This document shows, piece after piece, positions 32,753-45,997 of a stretch of 64,000 bases of DNA (position 1 is the stretch's first letter; each line of letters opens with the position of its first letter). This stretch comes from Salvelinus alpinus. Lineage: Eukaryota; Chordata; Actinopteri; Salmoniformes; Salmonidae. A program made the translations under genes and the position numbers. The stretch covers positions 11,522,819-11,586,818 of the forward strand of contig NC_092094.1 in NCBI RefSeq assembly GCF_045679555.1. The letters run 5' to 3'. The notes beneath the pieces are model-generated. The model searched no databases. It saw nothing but the letters and a program-made list of their open reading frames with translations, and was not told the DNA's origin.

Positions 32753-32968
32753 ATTTATTTATTTTCCCTTTATTTAACTAGGCAAGTCAGTCAGTTTCTT
32801 ATTTACAATGACTGCCTACCCCGGCCAAACCCGGACGACGCTTGGCAATTGTGCGCTGCCCTATGGGACTCCCAATCACGGCCGGTTATGATACAGCCTG
32901 GAATCGAACCAGGGTCTAAAGTGATGCCTCTAGCACTGAGATGCAGTGACCTAGACCGCTGCATGGCG
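32753..32968 (-). mobile_element. tRNA-Leu-like SINE, 5' end damaged
   Basis: Reverse-strand copy with tail AACTGACTTGCCTAGTTAAA-like sequence at the left and GCAGCGGTCTAGGTCACTGC near the right. The extreme tRNA head is replaced by unrelated sequence (GCATGGCGCAATG). Confidence 0.8.
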
Positions 32969-34312
32969 CAATGAAAAACTATATAGTTTTTTGAGACTTT
33001 TGAGCTATCTATAGTGGTACAACCGAGAAGGTATGATTCTCCCCTGATGTTAAATGATTGTTTAGACTCTATTGGAAAGGAGTTTCATTTACTCACAGAG
33101 ATGTGTGTCAAAACTCTTTATTTCACTATGGACATTCATAACACCATCACATTAATAACACCATCACATTCATAACACCATCATATTAATAACACCATCA
33201 CATTAACATCACACAATCACATTCACATCACACCATCACATTAACATCACTTTACACCATCACATTCACATCACATAACACCATCACATTCACATCACAT
33301 AATACCATCACATTCACATAACACCATCACATTAACATAACACCATCACATTCATAACACATCACATAACACCACCACATTAACATCACACCATCACATT
33401 AACATCACACCATCACCTTCATAACACCATCACAGTCATAACACCATCACACTCATAACACCATCACATTCACATCACACCATCACACATCACATTAACA
33501 TCACATCACACCATCACATTAACATCACATCACACCATCACATTCACATCACACCATCACATTAACATCACACCATCACATTCACATAACACCATCACAT
33601 TCACATAACACCATCACATTCACATCACACCATCACATTCACATCGCACCATCACATCACACCATCACATTAACATCACATCACACCATCACGTTCACAT
33701 CACTTCACACCATCACATTCACATCACACCATCACATTCACATCACACCATCACATTAACATCACACCATCACATTCACATCACATCACTTTACACCATC
33801 ACATTCACATCACATCACACCATCACATTCACATAACACCATCACATTCACACATCACACCATCACATTAACATCACACCATCACATGCACATCACTTCA
33901 AATCATCACATTCATATCACACCATCACATTAACAGCACATCACACCATCACATTCACATCACACCATCACGTTCACATCACTTCACACCATCACATTCA
34001 CATCACATCACACATCACGTTCACATCACACCATCACGTTCACATCACATCACACCATCACATTCACATCACACCATTACATTCACATCACACCATCACA
34101 TTAACATCACACCGTCACGTTCACATCACTTCACACCATCACATTCACACCATCACATTCATATCACACCATCATACATCATACCATCACATTCACATCA
34201 CATCACACCGTCACGTTCACATCACTTCACACCATCACATTCACACCATCACATTCATATCACACCATCATACATCATACCATCACATTCACATGACACA
34301 TTCACATCATCA

Positions 34313-34848
34313 CATCAGTCTCTCTTGGCTAAGAGTTGAGGAGAGACTGACTGCATCACTTCTTATTTCTATAAGAAACATTAATGTGTTGAAAATCCCA
34401 AAATGTTTGCATAGTCAACTTACACACAGCTCTGACACACACACACTTAACCCACCAGACATGACACCAGGGGTCTTTTCACATTCCCCAAATCCAGAAC
34501 AAATTCAAGAAAGCGTACAGTATTATATAGAGCCCTTATTGCATGGAACTTCCTTCCATCTCAAATAAACAACAAACCTGGTTTCAAAACACAGATAAAG
34601 CAACACCTCACGGCACAACGCCTCTCCCCTATTGGACCCAGATCGTTTGTGTGTCTGCATTGATATGTAGGCTACATGTGTCTTTTTTTAAATGTATGTA
34701 GTTCTGTCCTTGAGCTGTTCTTGTCTATTGATGTTCTGTATGATGTCATTCTGTATTATGTTTCATGTTTTGTGTGGACCCCAGGAAGAGTAGCTGCTGC
34801 TTTTGCAACAGCTAATGGGGATCCTAATAAAATACCAAATACCAAAAT
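34313..34848 (+). mobile_element. LINE 3' end in the satellite, first copy
   Basis: It matches 20005-20525 of the + strand LINE: ORF2 C-terminal codons (SLSWLRVEERLTASLL...), then the 3' UTR to TAATGGGGATCCTAATAAAA with an AAATACC-type tail. The 5' junction is CATCAGTCTCT, a short overlap with satellite sequence, consistent with 5' truncation. Confidence 0.9.
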
Positions 34849-34890
34849 CATGTTCACACCATCACATTCACATCACACCATCACACATAC

Positions 34891-35003
34891 AGTTTGCCAT
34901 TTAACAGACGCTATTATCTAAAGCGACTTACAGTTGTGTGAATACATTTTACATATGAGTGGCGCCGGGAATCGAGACATGCTCTACCAACTGAGCCATA
35001 CAT
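34891..35003 (-). mobile_element. AvaIII-like SINE fragment, first copy
   Basis: Reverse strand: GGCTCAGTTGGTAGAGCATG head, then a shortened body and the tail GTCGCTTTAGATAATAGCG. It lies just right of the LINE 3' end inside the duplicated block. Confidence 0.75.
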
Positions 35004-35789
35004 CTAACCACCATATTCATACCATCACATCAAACCATCACATTCACACCATAAAATCAAACCTTCACATCAAACCATCACATTCACACCATCACATCAA
35101 ACCATCACATTCACACCATCACATTCACATTGCACCATCACATCACACCATCACATTAACATCACAACACACCATCACGTTCACATCACTTCACACCATC
35201 ACATTCACATCACACCATCACATTCACATCACACCATCACATTAACATCACACCATCACATTCACATCACATCACTTTACACCATCACATTCACATCACA
35301 TCACACCATCACATTCACATAACACCATCACATTCACACATCACACCATCACATTAACATCACACCATCACATGCACATCACTTCAAACCATCACATTCA
35401 TATCACACCATCACATTAACAGCACATCACACCATCACATTCACATCACACCATCACGTTCACATCACTTCACACCATCACATTCACATCACATCACACA
35501 TCACGTTCACATCACACCATCACGTTCACATCACATCACACCATCACATTCACATCACACCATCACATTCACATCACACCATCACATTAACATCACATCA
35601 CACCGTCACGTTCACATCACTTCACACCATCACATTCATATCACACCATCATACATCATACCATCACATTCACATCACATCACACCGTCACGTTCACGTC
35701 ACTTCACACCATCACATTCACACCATCACATTCATATCACACCATCATACATCATACCATCACATTCACATGACACATTCACATCATCA

Positions 35790-36325
35790 CATCAGTCTCT
35801 CTTGGCTAAGAGTTGAGGAGAGACTGACTGCATCACTTCTTATTTCTATAAGAAACATTAATGTGTTGAAAATCCCAAAATGTTTGCATAGTCAACTTAC
35901 ACACAGCTCTGACACACACACACTTAACCCACCAGACATGACACCAGGGGTCTTTTCACATTCCCCAAATCCAGAACAAATTCAAGAACGCGTACAGTAT
36001 TATATAGAGCCCTTATTGCATGGAACTTCCTTCCATCTCAAATAAACAACAAACCTGGTTTCAAAACACAGATAAAGCAACACCTCACGGCACAACGCCT
36101 CTCCCCTATTGGACCCAGATCGTTTGTGTGTCTGCATTGATATGTAGGCTACATGTGTCTTTTTTTAAATGTATGTAGTTCTGTCCTTGAGCTGTTCTTG
36201 TCTATTGATGTTCTGTATGATGTCATTCTGTATTATGTTTCATGTTTTGTGTGGACCCCAGGAAGAGTAGCTGCTGCTTTTGCAACAGCTAATGGGGATC
36301 CTAATAAAATACCAAATACCAAAAT
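35790..36325 (+). mobile_element. LINE 3' end in the satellite, second copy
   Basis: Near-identical duplicate of the 34313-34848 copy at an offset of 1477 bp. It was multiplied with the surrounding satellite and not inserted anew. Confidence 0.9.
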
Positions 36326-36367
36326 CATGTTCACACCATCACATTCACATCACACCATCACACATAC

Positions 36368-36480
36368 AGTTTGCCATTTAGCAGACGCTATTATCTAAAG
36401 TGACTTACAGTTGTGTGAATACATTTTACATATGAGTGGCACCGGGAATCGAGACATGCTCTACCAACTGAGCCATACAT
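36368..36480 (-). mobile_element. AvaIII-like SINE fragment, second copy
   Basis: Duplicate of 34891-35003 with a few substitutions (AACAGACGC/AGCAGACGC, AAAGCGAC/AAAGTGAC). Confidence 0.75.
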
Positions 36481-36665
36481 CTAACCACCATATTCATACC
36501 ATCACATTCACACCATAAAATCAAACCTTCACATCAAACCATCACATTCACACCATCACATCAAACCATCACATTCACACCATCACATTCACACCATCAC
36601 ATTCACACCATCACATCAAACCATCACATCAAACCATCACATTCACATCAAACCATCACATTCAG

Positions 36666-37124
36666 GGTGACTTTCAGATATAGTCTGTCCTCCTCCTCCG
36701 TCATAATGAATACCGGCTATTCCAACCCACCCTGGTGAAGGCACACAAAAACCCTTTACGCAATGACTAAACATTAAGCTCCAGACCTTGGTTTGAGAAG
36801 TACACTCCCTTGCACCAACCCAAAAGCCCATGTCCCTTCTCACATTTGTCAATTCACATGGGTCTTCACATACAGAGACCATTAAAATGCGGAACTCTGA
36901 ACGACGCTGGAAAGCTGTGTGGGTTGCACCAACTGGCCAGGGCCAGCACCGCTGAGCGCTTGGCCCACGAGCAATCTCTCTCAGTCACTCACACACATTT
37001 TGGAGAGCTAGGCTAACCCTTTAGAAACCAGCTAATTAACGTTATGGTGAAGAAGAAGAAGAAGAGGAGGATGAAGAGGAAGAAGAAGATGAAGTCTCCA
37101 GAAAGATCCAGGCCGCCTTCCACA
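36666..37124. other. Unassigned sequence with GAA repeat
   Basis: No gene recognised. A GAA/GAG/GAT-rich run at about 37048-37098 is a trinucleotide microsatellite. Confidence 0.5.
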
Positions 37125-37248
37125 TGGCACACTATTCACTACATAGGTAGTGCACTATAAAAGTAGTGCACGATAAAGGGAATAGGGACCAGAGCCCTGG
37201 TCAAAAGTAGTGCACTATAAAGGGAATAGGGTGCCATTTGGAATGCAG
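37125..37248. mobile_element. Palindromic MITE (TAGTGCACTA type)
   Basis: It contains CTACATAGGTAGTGCACTAT, CAGAGCCCTGGTCAAAAGTA and AGGGAATAGGGTGCCATTTG. Relatives occur at 39.7, 40.7, 47.5, 47.9, 55.0 and 55.9 kb. The two halves are inverted copies around a GGGCCC-type centre in better preserved members. Confidence 0.75.
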
Positions 37249-37378
37249 ATTCAGGTGTAATTAAGTCTATTGACAGCGCTGGCATTTGTCATCCAGCAGT
37301 TTAAATACCAGGCCTGACAGAAATGTCAAACAGATAGCAACGCTGACGCGTTCCCACTGCCACCACCTCAGCTATAAC

Positions 37379-39369
<1,991 letters not shown>

Positions 39370-39371
39370 TT

Positions 39372-39618
39372 GTTTCTTCTTTTTTTATTGAATATTTAAA
39401 ACATACAATATACTTGCAGTGAAGCCACTCAACAACTACATCACATTAGTCATCGAACAGACTCCCATTCCGAGCGACACACAGAAGCAACCAGGGTCAA
39501 CGCCATGCTCAGGGGCACGTCAACAGATCAGCCACAAGGTCAAAATGGGGACCTGAACCAGCGACCAATAAAGCCACCGGCCCAAGCTCCCAACCGCCAG
39601 GCCACCAGCCCTCCAAGA
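39372..39618 (-). mobile_element. tRNA-derived SINE, degenerate
   Basis: Reverse-strand elements: a head region around CTGGCGGTTGGGAGCTTGGG and TCGCTGGTTCAGGTCCC (B-box-like), then GCCCCTGAGCATGGCG and a CTCGGAATGGGAGTCTG tail. It abuts a run of C (39619-39635). Confidence 0.6.
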
Positions 39619-39635
39619 CCCCCCCCCCCCCCCCC
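39619..39635. repeat. Poly-C run
   Basis: About 17 consecutive C residues at the head of the SINE. Prone to slippage and to assembly error. Confidence 0.9.
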
Positions 39636-39716
39636 GTTCCCCAAACATGCTTCTTTCCCCTCTCCGCATTAGTCTCCTCTATTCACTTCTGTCACCTACA
39701 TTTTTGTAAAGTTTGA

Positions 39717-39953
39717 CACCCTTTTCCATATGTAGTGCACTACTTTTGATCAGAGCTCTATGGGCCCCAGTCAGAAGTAGTGCACTACTTTTGATCAGAG
39801 CTCTATGGGCCCCAGTCAGAAGTAGTGCACTACTTTTGGTCAGAGCTCTATGGGCCCCAGTCAGAAGTAGTGCACTACTTTTGATCAGAGCTCTATGGGC
39901 CCCAGTCAGAAGAAGTGCACTATAAAGACAATAGGGTGCCATTTTGGGACGTA
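39717..39953. mobile_element. MITE with its core amplified in tandem (45 bp x 4)
   Basis: The unit TAGTGCACTACTTTTGATCA GAGCTCTATGGGCCCCAGTC AGAAG repeats from 39733, 39778, 39823 and 39868, then the MITE right half follows (GTGCACTATAAAGACAATAG GGTGCCATTT). 45 is a multiple of three, so frames on both strands stay open spuriously. Confidence 0.92.
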
Positions 39954-40667
39954 TCCTTAGGTTCTCGTATTAATTACTATGTCACACAGGATTCAGACTA
40001 ATAACTGTCTCTTTGTTGGCATGCTTCCTAATGAAATCTACCAAGAGTGTAGTGTGTTAAGGGTAAGACCAGCATAATAGCCATTTTGTCCAAATTAAAT
40101 TTGTTTTTTCTCCACCTGTTACAGTCATTTGGAATTACTGCAGAGATGGAAGCTGTGCAAATGAGAACTTGGTTCAAATAATTGTATGTGAACCTGTAGT
40201 CTGGAGGTGGTCGGTGTCAGGTCAGGACCCTCTCTGGTGGAAAGAATGAATTTCTGTCAGATAATGGAGCAAAGCCAGATAATGTTGCTTCAAGGAATCT
40301 CCAAATCCCAAGGGAGCGACGGTTGTATCTGAACACCTTAATAGAACCGTTTGGGATGGGTAGCTGCTCATACCCACATGTCCTATCAGTCTATTAGTTT
40401 AGAAGGTTTTATTATGTCATGCACACAACATTCCTTTCAGCTTTCGAGTCCTTTGATGTCTTGAATTAGTCACTGTGATGGGCTCCTAGAATATTTTATT
40501 ATCTCTGTCTCTCTCTCTTTCGCTCTCTCTTTGAAGTGAGACCAAGGTGAGCTGTACCGTACACCATGTACGTGCAAGTAGGATGGACGAACAACACTGA
40601 TGAACAGAATGCAGAGAAGGAAAGTGGGACGATCCACTGAACACACTGACTACAGTACTGTAGGCTG
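39954..40667. other. Unassigned sequence
   Basis: Contains a short CT run at about 40505-40530. No gene. Confidence 0.45.
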
Positions 40668-40752
40668 TGCCTCAATTAGCATCCTTTTCCCTGTGTAGTG
40701 CACTACTTTTGACCAGAACCCTGTGGGAATAGGGTACCATATAGGACCCATA
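40668..40752. mobile_element. Palindromic MITE, deleted copy
   Basis: CCCTGTGTAGTGCACTACTT TTGACCAGAACCCTGTGGGA ATAGGGTACCAT. The second half is shortened compared with relatives at 54.96 kb. Confidence 0.7.
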
Positions 40753-43700
40753 CCTAGACTGGCTCTCTGATGACCTTGAAGATTTTATGGCTATGATTCT
40801 TCATTAGGTTACAGAAGTTTTTTGATTCATGGCCACTGGTTTCACAGAGCTTAGTAGACCGAGGTGGCCGCCGACCCTGGGTTGAAATAGCCTGGTTATA
40901 CCAGACTGAATAATGTGCTCACCACGAAACAATGTTGATCGTAGCGTTCGGGTTGGTTTAACCAGGCTAGGGATAAAAGGCCATTCAGATAGGAGTGGAT
41001 ACATAATATAGGATAGGGGCATTTCCACGGTAACAGATTTACGCTTTGGCTCAGATTGTTCACTTTAAAATATATTCCCAACAAAAAACATGGATTTCAA
41101 AGTTTTACAAACCGTAGAACTCAATGCACAATGAGTACCGTGAACAATTTACACAGTCATTTTTTGTATTTTTATCATTTACGGTAAAATCTCCCTCAGT
41201 TGTATTGTGTTACCAAACTTTGTATCTGCACAGTTCTTCTTGTAAATGTGTTTTTGTACATTTTTCAGTAGAAAATGTTAAAAGTAGTCACTGCATAGAG
41301 TTCTATGTTTTTCTCAAACTATGAAATCAATGTAATTCCGCTACAATGGAATTGCCCGTAGCTATAAAGGAAGTAGTTGGTTTAACATTGGATTAGTTAA
41401 ATACAGTGTAAATTACACATAAATTATGATTTCCCCAAGCAAAGAAGTCAAATGACAGGTCCCAAGGCATAGTTTCTATAAGATAGTGTCAGATTTTAAC
41501 AATGGATTTCATGTGAGGAAGTATGTAAAGCACATTCCTTGACTTTGTATTCTTCCATTGTATCTTGCTGATGGTGTACGTTAGAATCTATATTTAAAAA
41601 GGAGAGCAGTTGAGATTCTCCCTCTCCTCCCAGAGGGTAGAATGCAACACAACGCTAACCACGCGTCGGCCTAAATCACTGTCATAACAATCATCCTAAT
41701 TTCTGTATTCTCTACAGCCATGCACCGCTGGTTCACTCGAGGTAAAATGTTTGTCTCTTGCGGATTGCAGTAATTATCAGTAGACATTCATCAACACAGA
41801 CATGTAAATGTTTACACTCCCGGTGTTAATTTGTTAGTAACCTAGGTGAAGGAGACATCTATCATACTGGTAACTTCAGTGTTATCAATCTGACTCTTGC
41901 CTCACCATCATGAGTACATTTCCATTTCTGTTGTCTTTGTTTTTACCAAAAGAATGTGCTCATCATAATCTAAATGGGTAATTCTTGGTACTGTATGTTT
42001 AGATTGATAATTATCTTAGCTACTGTATGATACTCTTGAGAACCAAATTCCTCAGGTGTGCCCTCTACTCCCGATCTACCTAAGGATCACAGACCAAGAA
42101 AACAAAGGAATCTCATAAACCATGTAAAGTTATGAACATTCTGCATTCTAACCATGGAAATCTGCTTATGGAAGTAAAATTATTCACAACCTAAGCTCTA
42201 AACAGGCAGTGGATTTATCCTACGATGGCAAAAAGACAATAGGATTATTGTCATTAGACTAAGTGCAAATTATTTCATTTGGGTGGGCATTATCAGGACA
42301 GCAGTCTAATATGGAGAGATACTGTATGGAGAGGGATGGGCGGATGGAGAGATGGAGGGATAGGGAAGGGACAGGAAACATTTGGAAAAGGCAGATGTTT
42401 ATCTGTTTATGGGCATGCAAGGATTCGCTGTTGCTGTACTGGATGGTCTGCCTTGATTTGGTATCATGGCATCACAGGAAGGTGAATGAAGGCTAGATCA
42501 CAGTTGGAGACAAAGTTGATCTGGACAAGCAGCCACTATAGAGAGTGTTGCTATAAGGCAATATCATTCTGCCAGTTGGAGGCTCGACAGGCAATCACCA
42601 AAGACAGTGTGGTTAGTTCCATTAGAGATATATGACAGACAATATCATTCTGCCAGTTGTAGACCAGATGCTCCCAGAATGTAGTGACAGTGTGTCAAAT
42701 GTATGAATCTACAAAAACAAAAGGCCTGGTAGTCAGATATCAGTAAAAGAAAGAAGTGACGAATAAAAAACAATGAAGGCTCTGAGAATCTCTGACCTTG
42801 ATTAAGAATAGCAATTGCTGTATAATCTTAGTTACTAAAAAATGCAGACAAACCCTGTAGACAGCACATATTTTCAGACAGCACATATTTTAAATACTCA
42901 TCGTATTTACAAAAACCTAAGAATGTCAAAGTGCAAGCCAGCTACCTCCATTGTTCTTCTATTGTTACCACTGTTATTAACACGCCACCTAGAACGACTG
43001 TCAAGAAGAAAGACGCACTGTGGCGTTAAGCGTAGCTTTTCAATGGCTGCCACATAAGAGAGTGCTGGAGAAACGAGAAAAACACAGCGTCTAACCAATC
43101 AGCCGTAGTGACTATGCAGCACTTAAAATGTGACATTGTGACATTTCTCAAAGAAACTCCTTCAAGATTTTTAAAGAACTTCTAGAAAAGGGATGCTCAA
43201 GTTCATTGACTTACTGTCAAGATGTTAGACAATATGAAAGGTGCCATCCATAACTCATAAGTTACGGTAAATGAAATAAAATGGTTACTTTCTTGTTTTT
43301 TCAAATTGCCGCCATCTTGGAATTGGGATGATGTATATTGTTCTAATGATGACACAAAAAAAAGTAAAGGAGAGCAATGTACAATACAGCTAACTTAGAA
43401 AATCTGGCATTTGTTGTAAGTGCATGGTGTCCGACATCTTTATGCACCTTCGCTATTGGGAAAACATCCTCATTGACAGTTCCCTCAAAAAGAAAAAAAT
43501 AGAATAGTCCCAGTAAGCAAAATGACATTGAAAATACGTATTTTTCCAGACGTTGAAGTTAGGTTCAATTTGGGTTCTGAATAAAACGTGAAAAGACATA
43601 TTATCCTGAAGTTTCCAGGACATTGAAAAGGAGTCTTTTCCTCATTTTTTGAAAAGTAAAAAAAATGCGTAATTTATATGTTTGGGCCAAATCAAGACTG

Positions 43701-43810
43701 GCCCTGACAACATTTGAACCAAACAGAGATGTCTATGATTGGTTCAGATTAGGTCTAGACCGGACCAAAATAGATGTCCATGGATGTGGAAATCAAGTCT
43801 GTGCTTACTG
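40753..43810. other. Mostly low-repeat sequence
   Basis: No protein family recognised. Segment 41205-41300 resembles 44800-44880 (TTTGTATCTGCACAGTTCTT versus TTTGCATCTGCACCGTTCTT). A 24-bp segment 41719-41742 is bounded by good splice-like signals (see findings). CAATATCATTCTGCCAGTTG is repeated at 42559 and 42639. Confidence 0.45.
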
Positions 43811-43811
43811 A

Positions 43812-44009
43812 GGTGCCTACAGTGTTGCCTGAAATTGAATGTTATGAATGCCCATCTATGTGGTAAGCCTACTATTTCTAAAACACAAAACAAAAGACAT
43901 CCAAAAGATGTCGTCTCGTGCTGACTGGGGTGTAGCCTACCATGTCTGCCCTCAATTGAATGTTATGAATGCCCATCCATGTGGTAAGCCCACCATTTGT
44001 AAAACAGGC
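43812..44009. repeat. Direct duplication of about 70 bp at 127-bp spacing
   Basis: TTGAATGTTATGAATGCCCA TCTATGTGGTAAGCC (about 43835) recurs as TTGAATGTTATGAATGCCCA TCCATGTGGTAAGCC (about 43962). Both are followed by TTTSTAAAACA. Probably part of an unrecognised mobile element. Confidence 0.8.
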
Positions 44010-44096
44010 CATTGCTACACCACAAGCATTTCACTACACCCGCAATAACATCTGCTAAACACGTGTATGTGACCAATAACATTTGATTTGATTTAT
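44010..44096 (+). mobile_element. LINE 3' end, isolated
   Basis: ACAAGCATTTCACTACACCC ... AACATCTGCTAAACACGTGT ATGTGACCAATAACATTTGA TTTGATTT. It matches, in opposite orientation, the 3' end of the Rex1-like LINE at 49655-49735, including the TTTGAT tail. Extreme 5' truncation. Confidence 0.8.
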
Positions 44097-44880
44097 TAGT
44101 CCTGATTCATGTGACTAATCTATTTAAGCTCTGAATATCAGCTGGACAACTTTATCGGGTGTTATAGTATCATCCTTTTTGCAATGTGTTTACGCGGTGA
44201 GATACGCAGAAGTATTTTCTTTTTCGATGTTATCAGCTTGTCAAAAATTGACGGATACAAACTTCAAACCACCGATCATGACAATGGGGTGAAACTCCTG
44301 GACAACAGTTGTGGTTGTCCATTCCATATTGTCCATTTTACTTTGACCTGTCCTGTTTTTAGAATTTGTTATTTGTTAACATGATAGAGCATGTTTTGAA
44401 TTTGATTGGGCGCCATTTAGGTTAGGCTATTTGATTGGAGAAACCTTCATGATGTAAAAAGTGTCTGTCTCATTACGTTGTCATACATTTTTATCTCCCG
44501 TCTGTAGGCTACAGAAAAGGCCACATATTCTTTCTACAATATCCTACATGATTTATGTTAGATCATTTTGTGGACAGAACGTTGGTGGAGCGCTGCAGCG
44601 ATGAGTCTCTCCAACAGCAGCCTGGAGAGGAGCGCTGGGAATGGACAAGTCAAATATTTTGCGCCCCTGCCTTGGGCACTGCTTATCACAGTGTGGCATC
44701 AGCGCTTGCCTAAAAAGCCCATATGCCACTGGTTGAAGAACAGTCCAGGTGCAAAGTTTAGTAATAGAATGACGGTTTGTGGTGTTTGTTCTGTCATTCT
44801 GTTTCCACATTTTGCATCTGCACCGTTCTTCAAATGAATATGTTTTTGTAAAATGTTCAGTGGACATCGTTAAAAGTAGG
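44097..44880. other. Unassigned sequence
   Basis: No gene recognised; frames at 44184-44384 and 44568-44837 have no family I know. The 3' part resembles 41205-41300. Confidence 0.4.
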
Positions 44881-44884
44881 AGCT

Positions 44885-44955
44885 AGTAACACAAGCATTT
44901 TGCTGCACCCACTATAACATCTGCTAAACTGTGTATGTGACCAATAAACTTAGAT
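44885..44955 (+). mobile_element. LINE 3' end, isolated, diverged
   Basis: ACACAAGCATTTTGCTGCAC ... AACATCTGCTAAACTGTGTA TGTGACCAATAAA is the same 3' end type as 44010-44096 but more diverged and lacking the TTTGAT tail. Confidence 0.7.
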
Positions 44956-45133
44956 GTTTGTTTGACATACATTTTAAAGTGAAAGTTCAGTCTCAGTATC
45001 ACTCTGTTACCGTGGATGTGCCCTTATAAGATGATATGGTACATTTGAATGAGGGCATTGCTCAATTCACTCAAAAAAGCAGAACTAGCAACCATCATCT
45101 ATTTTCTGCAAAGATGGAACATTTTCATATAGA

Positions 45134-45345
45134 TTTTTTTTATCTAACTAGGCAAGTCAGTTTAAGAACAAATTCTTGTTTACAATAACAGACCTACCAC
45201 GACCAAACATGAACAACGCTGGGCCAATTGTGCACCGACCTTTGGGACTTCCAATCACATTTGGATGTGATACAGCCTGGATTTGAACCAGGGTGTCTCT
45301 AGTGACACCTCGCAGTGTCTTAGACCGCTGCACCATTCAGGAGCC
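45134..45345 (-). mobile_element. tRNA-Leu-like SINE
   Basis: Reverse strand: GGCTCCTGAATGGTGCAGCG, GGTCTAAGACACTGCGAGG, a B-box-like TGGTTCAAATCCAGGCTG, tail CTGACTTGCCTAGTTAGAT. Confidence 0.83.
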
Positions 45346-45672
45346 AATACTTTGAAGAGTAATAATAGTATATGGTGCAAACCATGCAGGTGTGTATACT
45401 GTTCATATTTATTGATAGAGTATAACCATATCATCTTAATGTTATGTGTTGCCCTTCATACATCTTACACTGTCAAATGTAAATACATCTGTTTACAGAG
45501 TATCAAATATATCAATTTAACCTCTGTCACACCTTTAATATCTTGAATACAGCACGTGTTCTCATTTGTGGAGACTGAGCTGATTATGGAGATGCCTGTC
45601 TGTTTTCTTTTAATCATTCTCATCTTGTTAATGTGAGTGTCTCTGAGCTTTTCTTTCTGACACCTGCTCTCT
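45346..45672. other. Unassigned sequence
   Basis: No gene or clear repeat. Confidence 0.4.
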
Positions 45673-45926
45673 GTCTATCTGCCCTCTCTCTCTCTCTCTC
45701 TCTCTCGCTCACTCTCTCTGCCCTCTTTCTCTCTCTCTCTGCTCTCTGTCTATCTCTCTCTCTCTCTATCTCTCTCTCTCGCTCACTCTCTCTGCCCTCT
45801 TTCTCTCTCTCACTCACTCTCTCTGCCCTCTGTCTCTCTCTCTCTGCTCTCTGTCTATCTCTCTCTCTCTATCTCTCTCGCTCACTCTCTCTGCCCTCTT
45901 TCTCTCTCTCACTCTCTCTCTCTGCC

Positions 45927-45969
<43 letters not shown>

Positions 45970-45997
45970 CTCTCTCTCTGCTGTTTTTCTCTCTCGC
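45673..45997. repeat. Compound CT microsatellite/minisatellite
   Basis: A 325-bp pyrimidine tract of CTCTCT with interruptions CTGCCCTCTTT, CTGTCTATCT and TCGCTCACTC in an irregular higher-order pattern. Polypurine-polypyrimidine DNA of this kind can form triplexes. Frames on either strand (LSLSLS, RERERE) are artefacts. Confidence 0.97.

Larger units (their letters stand above)
33637..36590. repeat. Tandem duplication of a 1.48-kb block
   Basis: Sequence at x and x+1477 is nearly identical over about 33637-35113 and 35114-36590, including both mobile-element insertions. Observed differences include AAGAAAGCGT/AAGAACGCGT, GGCGCCGGG/GGCACCGGG, TTTAACAG/TTTAGCAG and small array indels. The boundaries within the satellite are approximate. 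Confidence 0.9.
33130..36665. repeat. CACCATCACATT satellite, 3.5 kb, with embedded elements
   Basis: Continuous variants of CACCATCACATTCACATCA, with units of roughly 12-22 bp, run from 33130 to 36665. Interruptions are LINE 3' ends (34313-34848, 35790-36325) and SINE fragments (34891-35003, 36368-36480). The array contains no G-rich stretch and a strong A/C strand bias. Histidine-rich open frames (HHIHTITSN) are by-products. Confidence 0.95.

Noticed and set aside
33130..36665. CRISPR-like array or histidine-rich protein
   Set aside because: Repeats are contiguous and irregular without unique spacers; the organism is a vertebrate, and the frames are short translations of satellite DNA.
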